A stretch of DNA of 64,000 bases from JANSWY01 sp965267245 (GTDB lineage: Bacteria > Bacteroidota > Bacteroidia > Cytophagales > Cyclobacteriaceae). Below are positions 28,611-35,645 of the stretch, one piece after another. The notes under the pieces are model-generated. The model was given only the letters and a program-made list of their open reading frames with translations. It did not search any database and was not told the origin of the DNA. The stretch is from contig OZ253939.1 in the NCBI GenBank assembly GCA_965267245.1, positions 930,001-994,000 on the forward strand, written 5' to 3'. Position numbers and translations under genes: made by a program. How positions within the stretch are numbered: the first letter of the stretch is position 1; every line of letters begins with the position of its first letter.

Positions 28611-30862
28611 TTCTGTCCAAACATTTTGGCCATATCCAAGAAACTGATATTGGCGCCTGCAAAAATTGCCGGACTTGAATCTCCAAAACTGATACCCAGC
28701 ACAACGGTTTCAAAGATTATGGCAGACAATGCTGTTCTTGCTTTCACACCTGTTTCCTCCTGCTGACCAATAAGGTTCACCCCAAACCCAAGGGCTCTTC
28801 GTGTGTCCTGATTGAATGATAAACTTTCAGGAAGCCAGTAAACCCCCAAGTTAATGCCTTTCAAAAGTCTTACTCTGGAAATATCGGTTGTGTCACTGCC
28901 GTCAATGATTGGTGTTGGCTCTTTCAAACGGTATTCCATGGCTGAAACTCCCGCATTGACAATGAATTGCTGGATTTTTTTCCTTTTCCTGTATCCTCGT
29001 GAATAAAAAGGTTCGCCACTGTAATTAGTGAATTCCAGGTTGAATTTCTCCCCACCATCTAATCCAAGTGGTTCTGGATCAATGATCGCACTATATCTAC
29101 CATCTTTTCTTTCTTTCAGTAAAAGTGGTACACCTAATTTATTTCCGTTATCATTTACAACCTGTACCCGAAGGTTCTCAACGGATTCTGGTTCCAGGTT
29201 ACGTTTGGTTTCAACTACGATTGGGTCCGTGAATTCAAAGTTAGTTTTTAGTGTGGATTGTTCTATTAGTTCTATTGGTCCGGGCCAGGGCTCAATAAAC
29301 ACTTCTTTCCTATCGATCACCTTCCCATTCAATTCAAGCAATACGATAAAGGAAGAAGCACTTACCAGTTTATTGACGGTGACTACTGCGCCACCTTTGA
29401 TGGTTTCATCTTTAAAAAGAACAGTCTTATATTCCTGTTCAAATGTAAGATTAAACAACTCATCAGGTTTTGCTCCTGCATTGTTCACAGCGATTTTTAC
29501 ATCATTCCCGGGAAAAACTGATAATTGGGTCGTATCAAAGCTTGGTTTACGCAATACTTCTGTCAGTGCACCCGTCCATTTGTAACTTTCATCTGCGTAT
29601 ATTGAAAATTGGCTATTGCCATTGATCCCTACAGGAATATCCACAAAAGCAGAAAATTCATCTCTGGGGTTTCTGTGTGCTTCTCGGTCAGGTTGGATTT
29701 GTTGACGGGGGAATCCTTGTACTTCAAAGAAGAGATCTCCGGTAACTGGAAACGATCTGGTGGAAACTCCTATGCGGTTGAACCTGACTTTCATTTTTTC
29801 ACCCTGAATAAGAGGCAAATTCTCATCAACAGATGCAATACTTACCAGCTTTTCATCTGCACTGATCCTGATTGTATATATGTCACTAACGCTCCCATCA
29901 AAATTGTTGACACGCACTTGAAAAGTTTTTCTGTTTAACTGAACCCCCTTCTTCAGCAGTAAGGGAAAACTTAACGTATTCGTACCTAGGTTATTCTCAG
30001 GTTCATAGATTCCCTCATCCATGTCAATGAAAGAACCATCATGAATCAATTCAATTCTGGAGTCAATGAAAAGGTTCTTCACATGGAGCTTCAAGGTGAA
30101 GAAAGTATTCCCTTCCACGGCTTTGCCACTCCTATCAGCCAATACTTCTGGTTTCCCGGATTGGATGGTTACCGGAATTTCTATGATTTTGTCGGTGAAT
30201 TTTCGTTTAACCTCCAACTGAGGGAAATGCAGGGCAATATCCCTGATTTGATCACTTTCCCATGCATCTCCAAATAAGTAGGTACTCCCTTGCAGTTGCT
30301 CAAGTTCTTTTCCGTTGATACTGACTGATTCAAAAGTTTTATCCCAATGCTCACCGTATAAGCGAAGTGTATCATCACGCAAGCCTTGCCCGGGTATGTA
30401 CTTGATAAAAGACTCGGTCTCCTCGCCTTTTTTGTTCGTTACAGTAAATCGCTCAATTGAAGGAACATAATTAAGTAAGGTGAGCTTTCTAAGGTGTGTT
30501 TCATTTCCCTTGGCGATTCTTAGTAAGTATTCACCAGGCTCAGTGGTGGTATCAATCTTGAATACTACCGGATGCTTAAAACCTTTCTCTTTCTGAAAAA
30601 GATCTTCGGGTAAGTCCTCAAATCTACGCTTGCAATTATCAAACGTACACAAGGTATCCAATTCCCCTGTGAATTCGATCACCTCATTACCAGTATACCT
30701 TTGATAAGCTGTAGCCAGATCTACAACCAGGAAACCATCTTCAATATGGTCTGAAAGTGTATACTTTTCAGCAAATGGTATTTCAGTTAACTGAATGGTT
30801 TTTTGCCCGAAAATTTGGGTGTGAATACCCAATAACACAAGTAAGAGAAATGATAACCTCAT
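28607..30862 (-). CDS. Large exported protein of unknown function
   Basis: 751 residues from ATG 30862, which gives a clean signal peptide (MRLSFLLLVLLGIHTQIFGQ). Beta-rich throughout, with segments like Ig/IPT folds (FIKYIPGQGLRDDTLRLYGEHW; LNRKTFQVRVNNFDGSVSD). The last 90 residues alternate glycine and hydrophobics (LGVYWLPESLSF, GVNLIGQ, AIFAGANISFL) as in an outer-membrane strand region. There is no T9SS tail and no catalytic motif. Could be a surface or outer-membrane-associated protein. Confidence 0.65.
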   Translation of the reverse strand: MRLSFLLLVLLGIHTQIFGQKTIQLTEIPFAEKYTLSDHIEDGFLVVDLATAYQRYTGNEVIEFTGELDTLCTFDNCKRRFEDLPEDLFQKEKGFKHPVVFKIDTTTEPGEYLLRIAKGNETHLRKLTLLNYVPSIERFTVTNKKGEETESFIKYIPGQGLRDDTLRLYGEHWDKTFESVSINGKELEQLQGSTYLFGDAWESDQIRDIALHFPQLEVKRKFTDKIIEIPVTIQSGKPEVLADRSGKAVEGNTFFTLKLHVKNLFIDSRIELIHDGSFIDMDEGIYEPENNLGTNTLSFPLLLKKGVQLNRKTFQVRVNNFDGSVSDIYTIRISADEKLVSIASVDENLPLIQGEKMKVRFNRIGVSTRSFPVTGDLFFEVQGFPRQQIQPDREAHRNPRDEFSAFVDIPVGINGNSQFSIYADESYKWTGALTEVLRKPSFDTTQLSVFPGNDVKIAVNNAGAKPDELFNLTFEQEYKTVLFKDETIKGGAVVTVNKLVSASSFIVLLELNGKVIDRKEVFIEPWPGPIELIEQSTLKTNFEFTDPIVVETKRNLEPESVENLRVQVVNDNGNKLGVPLLLKERKDGRYSAIIDPEPLGLDGGEKFNLEFTNYSGEPFYSRGYRKRKKIQQFIVNAGVSAMEYRLKEPTPIIDGSDTTDISRVRLLKGINLGVYWLPESLSFNQDTRRALGFGVNLIGQQEETGVKARTALSAIIFETVVLGISFGDSSPAIFAGANISFLDMAKMFGQN

Positions 30863-30934
30863 ATAAGCCTGTTTACACCTCGAAGAAAAGCACAAAGGTT
30901 TAAAGAGTCAATACTTATCTATTGAAAGTGTGGA

Positions 30935-30995
30935 GGAAGTTGGAAGTCGGAAGTCGGAAGTCCGAAGTTGGAAGACGGAAGTCGGAAGTTGGAAG
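30935..30995. repeat. Heptamer minisatellite GGAAGTY, 8.5 units
   Basis: Eight consecutive 7-bp units (GGAAGTT, GGAAGTC x3, CGAAGTT, GGAAGAC, GGAAGTC, GGAAGTT) plus a partial unit. It lies 73 bases upstream of the large exported protein's start. Such GGAAGTC arrays are typical intergenic repeats of Bacteroidota; copy number can vary by slippage. Confidence 0.9.
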
Positions 30996-31064
30996 ATTTT
31001 TAAATGATGGATGACGGGAGATCTGTGACTGGTGATGACAAAGTTCATTCATTAGTAAGAAATA

Positions 31065-31206
31065 TCTCCCCCTTCGAAGGGGGTAAGGGGGATGACATAC
31101 AAGACCTATTCTACAAAAAACCTCCAATCAATCCCATCTCCCATCCCAAACACAAACCTATCCCCCTTTGAAGGGGGCTTGGGGGATGAAATAAGAGACC
31201 TATTCA
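31065..31206. repeat. Two copies of a palindromic dispersed repeat
   Basis: Copy 1 (31065-31112) and copy 2 (31159-31206) both read CCCCC-TTyGAA-GGGGG, then a G-rich tail GGGGGATGA, and end with AGACCTATTC. The core is an inverted repeat able to form a stem. They are about 94 bases apart. The sequence between 30896 and 31474 holds no gene. Confidence 0.85.
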
Positions 31207-31246
31207 ATCTCAAAATAACTAATTTTAATTTTAGAACATTAGAATT

Positions 31247-31335
31247 TCCCTCTCCGGACTAGGGATAGTAGTGGAAAGCCCACAGGTACGAGGACTTGCA
31301 ACGGAAAGCCCGACCCGAAGGGTAGCCCCCAATTC
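31247..31335. other. Non-coding structured element with two GGAAAGCCC motifs
   Basis: A compact, GC-richer stretch in an AT-rich spacer. GGAAAGCCC occurs at 31273-31281 and 31303-31311, followed by CCCGACCCGAAGGG and CCCCC, and starts with CTCCGGACTAGGGATAG. It resembles the dispersed non-coding elements found downstream of genes in Bacteroidota genomes. It could be a repeat or a structured RNA; strand and function are unknown. Confidence 0.45.
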
Positions 31336-31343
31336 CTTTCGCC

Positions 31344-31374
31344 TTGGTTGGTGTTGTCACCAACCAATCCCATC
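31344..31374. repeat. Dispersed hairpin repeat, copy 1
   Basis: TTGGTTGGTG-TTGT-CACCAACCAA, followed by TCCCATC. The arms pair perfectly. A second copy with the same tail lies at 32920-32950. Confidence 0.85.
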
Positions 31375-31474
31375 TATTTCCCTGGAAGGACCAATAGAAA
31401 CTAGAAAAAACAGTATTAGTCAATAATCAAAGAATATTTATGCAAAATTTTTTTAACATTATGTAACTTTTTAT

Positions 31475-31508
31475 TTACATTGCGTTAACTATTATTAACT
31501 TAATGTAA
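31475..31508 (+). promoter_or_regulatory. Palindromic operator before the XRE operon
   Basis: TTACATTGCGTTAA and TTAACTTAATGTAA (12 of 14 positions inverted matches) face each other across 6 bases, ending 1 base before the ATG at 31510. An extra ACATTATGT palindrome lies at 31456-31464. Its place suits binding by the XRE protein encoded two genes later (autoregulation), which is an inference. Confidence 0.55.
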
Positions 31509-31509
31509 T

Positions 31510-31956
31510 ATGACTACACAAGAAAAGAGACCATTGGTATTTATGACAATTGACATCATTACCTTTTCAATCTACACGATCATGCTTTTGAAATTTAGCC
31601 CTGAACACATTCGAACTTTTGAGGAGATCCCTTTTTGGAGTACATCTATTTTGATTTTGATACCCACGATGATATTGTTCCGCGTAACGTTTTACATCAT
31701 TTATAGTGTTTTCAACACGATGCTCACAAAAGAGAGAGAAATGAAATTCCTGATGGATGAATTTGGAGAGTTGATCAGGCTTAAAGCCACAAGAAACTTT
31801 AGTACCACTTTTACGATTGGTTTTGTAGCAACAATGGTATTGTTAGCAATAGGTGCTTCAATCTCCATCATGTTTAAAATGTTTTTCCTGTCAATATTTA
31901 TTGCATTCATCATCCAAAACATCTCTGAATTCTATTACGCTAAAAAAGGGATCTGA
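31510..31956 (+). CDS. Small multi-pass membrane protein, XRE partner
   Basis: 148 residues with four hydrophobic helices (about 10-27, 42-64, 98-118, 122-138) and a charged cytoplasmic loop at 75-95. No family name recognised. The gene sits right after a palindromic operator and 1 base before the XRE regulator gene. In Bacteroidota and Firmicutes, pairs of a small membrane protein and a short XRE regulator are common, the membrane partner often affecting the regulator. Confidence 0.7.
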   Translation: MTTQEKRPLVFMTIDIITFSIYTIMLLKFSPEHIRTFEEIPFWSTSILILIPTMILFRVTFYIIYSVFNTMLTKEREMKFLMDEFGELIRLKATRNFSTTFTIGFVATMVLLAIGASISIMFKMFFLSIFIAFIIQNISEFYYAKKGI

Positions 31957-31957
31957 T

Positions 31958-32179
31958 ATGAAAGAATGTAAAATTGAATCAAGTATCAGGACGTTACGAT
32001 TCCTTCATGGTGAAATGACTCAGCAGGAGTTGGCTGATAAAGTAGACGTAACCCGACAAACCATTGCAGCTATTGAAAAAGGGAAATACTCACCATCACT
32101 TGAATTGGCATTCAAAATAGCTATTGTTTTTAATAAACCACTGGAAGAAGTTTTCTCCTACAAACACTCAAAAAAATGA
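31958..32179 (+). CDS. XRE-family transcriptional regulator
   Basis: 73 residues, essentially one helix-turn-helix domain: MTQQELADKVDVTRQTIAAIEKGKYSPSLELAFKIA. It matches the short 65-75-residue regulators with the C-terminal phrase PLEEVFSY. ATG at 31958 is chosen because it lies 1 base after the upstream stop; a longer frame starting at 31853 would overlap the membrane protein gene. Its end overlaps the START-domain gene by 4 bases (ATGA). Confidence 0.92.
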   Translation: MKECKIESSIRTLRFLHGEMTQQELADKVDVTRQTIAAIEKGKYSPSLELAFKIAIVFNKPLEEVFSYKHSKK

Positions 32180-32847
32180 AGAAATCTAACTTAATAAATA
32201 CGCTTTATTCACTTGTAATTTTAATGGTTTTATGTTCCTCTGCCCTAGCACAAAATCAAGTCACAGGCAATCATGATTGGAAATTAATTAAAACCAATAA
32301 AAAAGGTGATGGATGGAAATTGTACAAAAGAAATGTAGACGGCTTTAAATTTCAGGAGGCTAAGATTGTTGGGGTCATTAATAGTTCAATGCAAGTGGCT
32401 CAATCATCCTCAATGGATTTATTCGTTGATTCCAGTGTATATGTTTCTAAGAAAGGTAAGTCCCTTGGATACTTCGAAATATTTAAGCAAACAGAAGATG
32501 AAATAGAACTTTACTCGTTTATGAAAGGGAACATTTTGTACAAGGATAGAGACGTTACAGTACGATATGAAACATACGATGACTCTAATGGAAAATCAGT
32601 TGGTGTTATGTGGCAGCAATTCGACAAAATAGGTTACGAACCTACTGAAGATATCATTAGAATGCCAATTGATATAGGAGACTGGAACTTTGAAAACTTG
32701 GGTTCAGATAAATGCCTGGCCACAATGACATTTCAATTTGATCCTGGAGGGTCTACACCCACCTGGCTAATCAACATGATTGTAAAATATTATGCGCCTC
32801 ATGAATTCAACCACTTAAAAAAACTTTGTGAATTGGTTGAAGACTGA
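32176..32847 (+). CDS. Exported START/SRPBCC-domain protein
   Basis: 223 residues. Signal peptide 1-25 (SSALAQ). The rest fits a START-like lipid-binding fold: WKLYKRNVDGFKFQEAKIVGVIN, RDVTVRYETY, and a C-terminal long helix after GGSTPTWLINMIVKYYAPH. Probably binds a hydrophobic ligand in the periplasm. Coupled by a 4-base overlap to the XRE regulator, so it may be controlled by it. Confidence 0.82.
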   Translation: MKKSNLINTLYSLVILMVLCSSALAQNQVTGNHDWKLIKTNKKGDGWKLYKRNVDGFKFQEAKIVGVINSSMQVAQSSSMDLFVDSSVYVSKKGKSLGYFEIFKQTEDEIELYSFMKGNILYKDRDVTVRYETYDDSNGKSVGVMWQQFDKIGYEPTEDIIRMPIDIGDWNFENLGSDKCLATMTFQFDPGGSTPTWLINMIVKYYAPHEFNHLKKLCELVED

Positions 32848-32919
32848 AGGATTCATCTTACAGTTAGTGCTGTTTTCTCCAGATTTGATAAGTCATCCAA
32901 AGAGTTCAGTCTTTCACAC

Positions 32920-32950
32920 TTGGTTGGTGTTGTCTCCAACCAATCCCATC
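32920..32950. repeat. Dispersed hairpin repeat, copy 2
   Basis: Same as the element at 31344-31374, with one substitution in the loop side (TTGTCT instead of TTGTCA), and the same TCCCATC tail. Lies 73 bases after the START gene stop. Confidence 0.85.
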
Positions 32951-32974
32951 CCAATTAAATGATAAAAATTCGAC

Positions 32975-33000
32975 AAAAAAAGGTGGGCTAACACCCACCT
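32975..33000 (-). terminator. Intrinsic terminator of the OsmC gene
   Basis: On the minus strand AGGTGGG-TGTTAG-CCCACCT is followed by seven T. It lies 30 bases beyond the OsmC stop. The hairpin also lies downstream of the START gene and may act in both directions. Confidence 0.85.
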
Positions 33001-33029
33001 ATTTCTTGAGATTTAAAAAGGAAATATCT

Positions 33030-33494
33030 TTAATTGGGCTCCACAATGATCTTAGAATGCATGTGTACCTGTGACTTAATGGAATTAGAGATCAAGCAAG
33101 CTCTTTCTGATTTTTCCAGTACTTTCTCCGCTTTCCTGATGTCTTTTTCCTCATGAATAACAACAGTTGGTTCCAAAGTGATCTCAGACATCATCAGAAG
33201 TCCTTCCACTTTATCCAGTTTCCCTTTTGATTTAACATCAAAATTCTTGAATTCCAGTCTGGAGTTTTCCGCAATCGCTAAAAATGTGGTCATTAAGCAA
33301 CTGCTTACGGCTGCTGTCATCAGGTGTTCCGGTGACCAAACACCAGCCATTCCCTTTGGAAATTGTGGTGGTGTAGCTACCTCCATACAGGTTTCGGATC
33401 CAAATACAGCATGCAATTCCGGTGAACACATTACCCCTTTTCTTTCAGAGTTCCAGGTAATGTCTACGTGATAGTGATGTGATTCCATATTCAT
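33030..33494 (-). CDS. OsmC/Ohr-family protein
   Basis: 154 residues with the two conserved cysteines, C66 (SSCLMTTFLA) and C133 (ERACLIS), and the family phrase GVWSPEHLMTAAV. OsmC-like enzymes are thiol-dependent peroxidases reducing organic hydroperoxides in the cytoplasm. The OsmC subgroup is favoured over Ohr by the S-x-x-Hx(2)-like C-terminus, though this is not certain. Ends at a strong terminator. Confidence 0.87.
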   Translation of the reverse strand: MNMESHHYHVDITWNSERKGVMCSPELHAVFGSETCMEVATPPQFPKGMAGVWSPEHLMTAAVSSCLMTTFLAIAENSRLEFKNFDVKSKGKLDKVEGLLMMSEITLEPTVVIHEEKDIRKAEKVLEKSERACLISNSIKSQVHMHSKIIVEPN

Positions 33495-33635
33495 TAGGTT
33501 TTTTGTTTCTGATTACACTATAAATAAACGCTATCTACCGGTAAAAGTGGGTAACAATTGTTACGCTGGGGGATTAGAATTGCGATATTATAATCTCTCA
33601 GAGAAATTTCAGTGCTACTAGTCAAGGATTAATAA
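33495..33635. other. Spacer before recombinase remnant
   Basis: No gene is seen. GTGCTACTAGTC at 33612-33623 is repeated at 33708-33719 inside the recombinase remnant, 96 bases apart, which suggests a small past duplication. Confidence 0.5.
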
Positions 33636-33930
33636 GAACTTGAATTTTACTATAGAGCTTATAAGCCTAAAACCTATGTTTTTGATGGAGCTCCCGGGGA
33701 ATTTATGGTGCTACTAGTCTTGGCCGAGTGGTGAAAAGAGCTGCTGTCCGTGCTAAAATACCTATCGATGTAACTCCTCATACGCTGCGTGACTCATTTG
33801 CAACTCACTTACTTGAATTTGGCGCAGATTTACGTATGGTACAAGCCTTATTGGCCATAACAATATCTCCACTACACAAATTTACACTCATGTTGCTGCT
33901 GAAAATTTAAAAAAAGTAATAACCCATTAG
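33636..33930 (+). pseudogene. Tyrosine recombinase (XerD/phage integrase-like) remnant, two frameshifts
   Basis: The C-terminal half of a tyrosine recombinase can be pieced together across frames. Frame with 33636: ELEFYYRAYKPKTYVFDGAPGE. After a shift near 33702: YGATSLGRVVKRAA...DVTPHTLRDSFATHLLEFGADLRMVQALL. After a second shift near 33853 (one G apparently missing in what would be a GGG): GHNNISTTQIYTHVAAENLKK, stop at 33930. Catalytic H-x-x-R, LLGH and Tyr residues are all still encoded, but D replaces H in LRHSF. No intact protein is possible. The N-terminal half is absent. Confidence 0.82.
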
Positions 33931-33956
33931 ATTTGGGCTAGACATAAGTCAAATAA

Positions 33957-33972
33957 AGTGCACAAGTGCACT
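33957..33972. repeat. Palindrome AGTGCAC-AA-GTGCACT
   Basis: Perfect 7-bp arms with a 2-base centre, 27 bases after the recombinase remnant and 30 bases before the next small ORF. The 8-mer ACAAGTGC inside it recurs at 34314-34321, on the other side of that ORF. May be a recombination site or a regulatory site. Confidence 0.55.
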
Positions 33973-34002
33973 ATATGAAAATGTTAGCTTCCATCCGCAG
34001 AT

Positions 34003-34275
34003 ATGCCAAGATACTTTGGAACTCTTACAAACAAGGAATTAAAAACTGGTAGAGAAATTACTGATATCGAGTATGAACAACTTGTAAAGTATTCGGAACA
34101 ATTACGACTTTTCGGCAACTGTCAAACTCTGTACAAAATATTCCTTTTCAATTTCACAGACTTAATTGAATACTTATCTACCACAGATATCCCACTTAAC
34201 CTGACTATAAGAACTAGTCAATTTGATGAGATCACATTCAAGATAAACAGACATTTTGGACAGAAGCTCTATTAA
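34003..34275 (+). CDS. Small hypothetical protein (possible cassette gene)
   Basis: 90 residues, no signal peptide or recognised domain. The composition (mixed helices, GREITDIEYEQLVKYSEQLRLFGN; then a beta-rich end) is protein-like. It sits in an AT-rich zone between the recombinase remnant and a long gene-free stretch. Could be a genuine orphan gene brought in by the recombinase, or a fragment. Confidence 0.45.
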   Translation: MPRYFGTLTNKELKTGREITDIEYEQLVKYSEQLRLFGNCQTLYKIFLFNFTDLIEYLSTTDIPLNLTIRTSQFDEITFKINRHFGQKLY

Positions 34276-34588
34276 AAATTAAAAGACTTGTTGAAAAATA
34301 AAATTGTATGTTAACAAGTGCTCAATATAATCGGAGCTTTAGCTGAAAAATTAAAATCTTTTTTCAATAGAAGAGTCTGTTGCATTAGCCCATCCTACAG
34401 TTCCCACTACAAATCCACAGAAAAAACTATTTAATTCAGCAAGATTCGGGTTTCATAGGGGTAAAATCAATTCGATTTTTGCTTATCAAATCTGATTAAA
34501 TGAATAAACAAGAATACTTAAATTATGGGCGAAGATGTTTACAGGTTAAGCATGCATTACTATTAGTTAATATTACTAATGTGTATCA
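34276..34588. other. AT-rich gene-free spacer
   Basis: 313 bases with no supported ORF. Contains the second ACAAGTGC (34314-34321). Otherwise nothing recognised; likely a scar of accessory DNA. Confidence 0.5.
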
Positions 34589-35302
34589 ATGGAGGACTTA
34601 AAGACTAGACTTGCTAGAATAGATTGGAAATTCATATCTGAATCAATGAACGAAAAAGGTTACTCCATAATTCAAAATATTCTTTCAGATGAGCAATGCA
34701 ATGAACTAATCAAAGAATACAATAACGAAAAATTGTATCGCAAAACGGTTATAATGGAACGTTATCGGTTTGGTTTGGGCGAATACAAATACTTTGATTA
34801 TCCACTTCCAAAAATCATCCAAACATTAAGAGAAACAATATATCCGGGACTTTCGTCTATCGCAAACCATTGGATGAAGGTTCTAAATATTGATAAAGCA
34901 TTTCCGGAAACATTTGAACACCTCCAATCCTTCTGCCATCAAAATAATCAGTTTAAACCAACACCGTTAGTATTAAAATATCGCAAAGGTGGTTTTAATA
35001 CTTTGCATCAGGATTTATATGGAGAGATCTATTTCCCAATGCAATGTGCCCTATTTTTAAACGAACCTGATAAAGATTTTACAGGTGGGGAATTTGTTTT
35101 GACACAACAAATACCAAGAGCACAGTCTAAAGCGATTGTTCTATGCCCCAATAAAGGTGATATGGTTATTTTTACCACCAATTTTCGACCAATTAAAGGA
35201 ATAAGAGGTCATTATCGGGTAAATATGAAACATGGAGTTAGCGAGGTGACAAGTGGAGAGCGACACACTTTAGGCATTATATTTCACGATGCAAATAGCT
35301 AA
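34589..35302 (+). CDS. 2OG-Fe(II) oxygenase (Oxygenase-NA-like)
   Basis: 237 residues. Iron ligands H140-x-D142 (LHQDLYGE) and H215 (KHGVSEV), with R225 as the 2-oxoglutarate contact. The arrangement and phrases (FTGGEFVLTQQ, GHYRVNMKHGVSEV) match the bacterial 2OG-Fe dioxygenase family predicted to act on nucleic acids. It is followed 2 bases later by a stand-alone Ada zinc domain, so a role in alkylation repair is the natural reading. Substrate not shown. Confidence 0.85.
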   Translation: MEDLKTRLARIDWKFISESMNEKGYSIIQNILSDEQCNELIKEYNNEKLYRKTVIMERYRFGLGEYKYFDYPLPKIIQTLRETIYPGLSSIANHWMKVLNIDKAFPETFEHLQSFCHQNNQFKPTPLVLKYRKGGFNTLHQDLYGEIYFPMQCALFLNEPDKDFTGGEFVLTQQIPRAQSKAIVLCPNKGDMVIFTTNFRPIKGIRGHYRVNMKHGVSEVTSGERHTLGIIFHDANS

Positions 35303-35304
35303 AC

Positions 35305-35550
35305 ATGATAAAACATTCAGATATCGATGATGCAGTTCTTTATCAAAAAATTAAAAAACGTGAAATCCTTATTGGTGGAAATCTTACCCTGAAAATTTAT
35401 GGAACTCTACAATGCAAATCGGGTAAAAGTATGAAACGCCAAAACCGTGTTTTTTTCAAATCTATCGAACAAGCCAAAGAATTTGGGTTTAGACCTTGCG
35501 GACATTGTTATCGAACCGACTATAAAATATGGAAATATGGACCTATTTAA
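35305..35550 (+). CDS. Stand-alone Ada metal-binding domain protein
   Basis: 81 residues matching the N-terminal zinc domain of Ada: YGTLQCKSGK, then RVFFKSIEQAKEFGFRPCGHC. Of Ada's four zinc cysteines, the equivalents of C38 (C37), C69 (C65) and C72 (C68) are present, but the C42 equivalent is K41. In Ada the C38 position is the methylphosphotriester acceptor. Coupled to the dioxygenase gene by a 2-base gap. Neither AraC nor methyltransferase domains are attached. Confidence 0.88.
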   Translation: MIKHSDIDDAVLYQKIKKREILIGGNLTLKIYGTLQCKSGKSMKRQNRVFFKSIEQAKEFGFRPCGHCYRTDYKIWKYGPI

Positions 35551-35588
35551 CTCCATAAATAAATCCAATATATTGCATTTTTATGGAG
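35551..35588 (+). terminator. Possible weak terminator
   Basis: CTCCATAAA at 35551-35559 pairs with TTTATGGAG at 35580-35588 across a 20-base AT-rich loop, starting right after the Ada-domain gene stop. No U-tract follows, so the call is weak. Confidence 0.3.
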
Positions 35589-35645
35589 AAGATAATCCAT
35601 ATACCCTGAATGCATCAACTACAAGAACACAACACCCAATAGAAT

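Noticed and set aside
30915..31127. Open frame reading LPTSDFRLPTSDF on the minus strand
   Set aside because: It is only the translation of the heptamer repeat and palindromic repeats; no start context or conserved protein.
30935..31206. CRISPR array
   Set aside because: Units are 7 bp without spacers, and the two palindromes are not regularly repeated; no cas gene in the window.
33728..33910. Intact 60-residue XerD-like protein
   Set aside because: It begins and ends mid-domain; the rest of the domain continues in other frames, so it is a broken gene.
34003..34321. True integron attC sites
   Set aside because: The expected core pair (RYYYAAC and GTTRRRY) was not found; only a short repeat and palindrome exist, so kept as hypothesis only.
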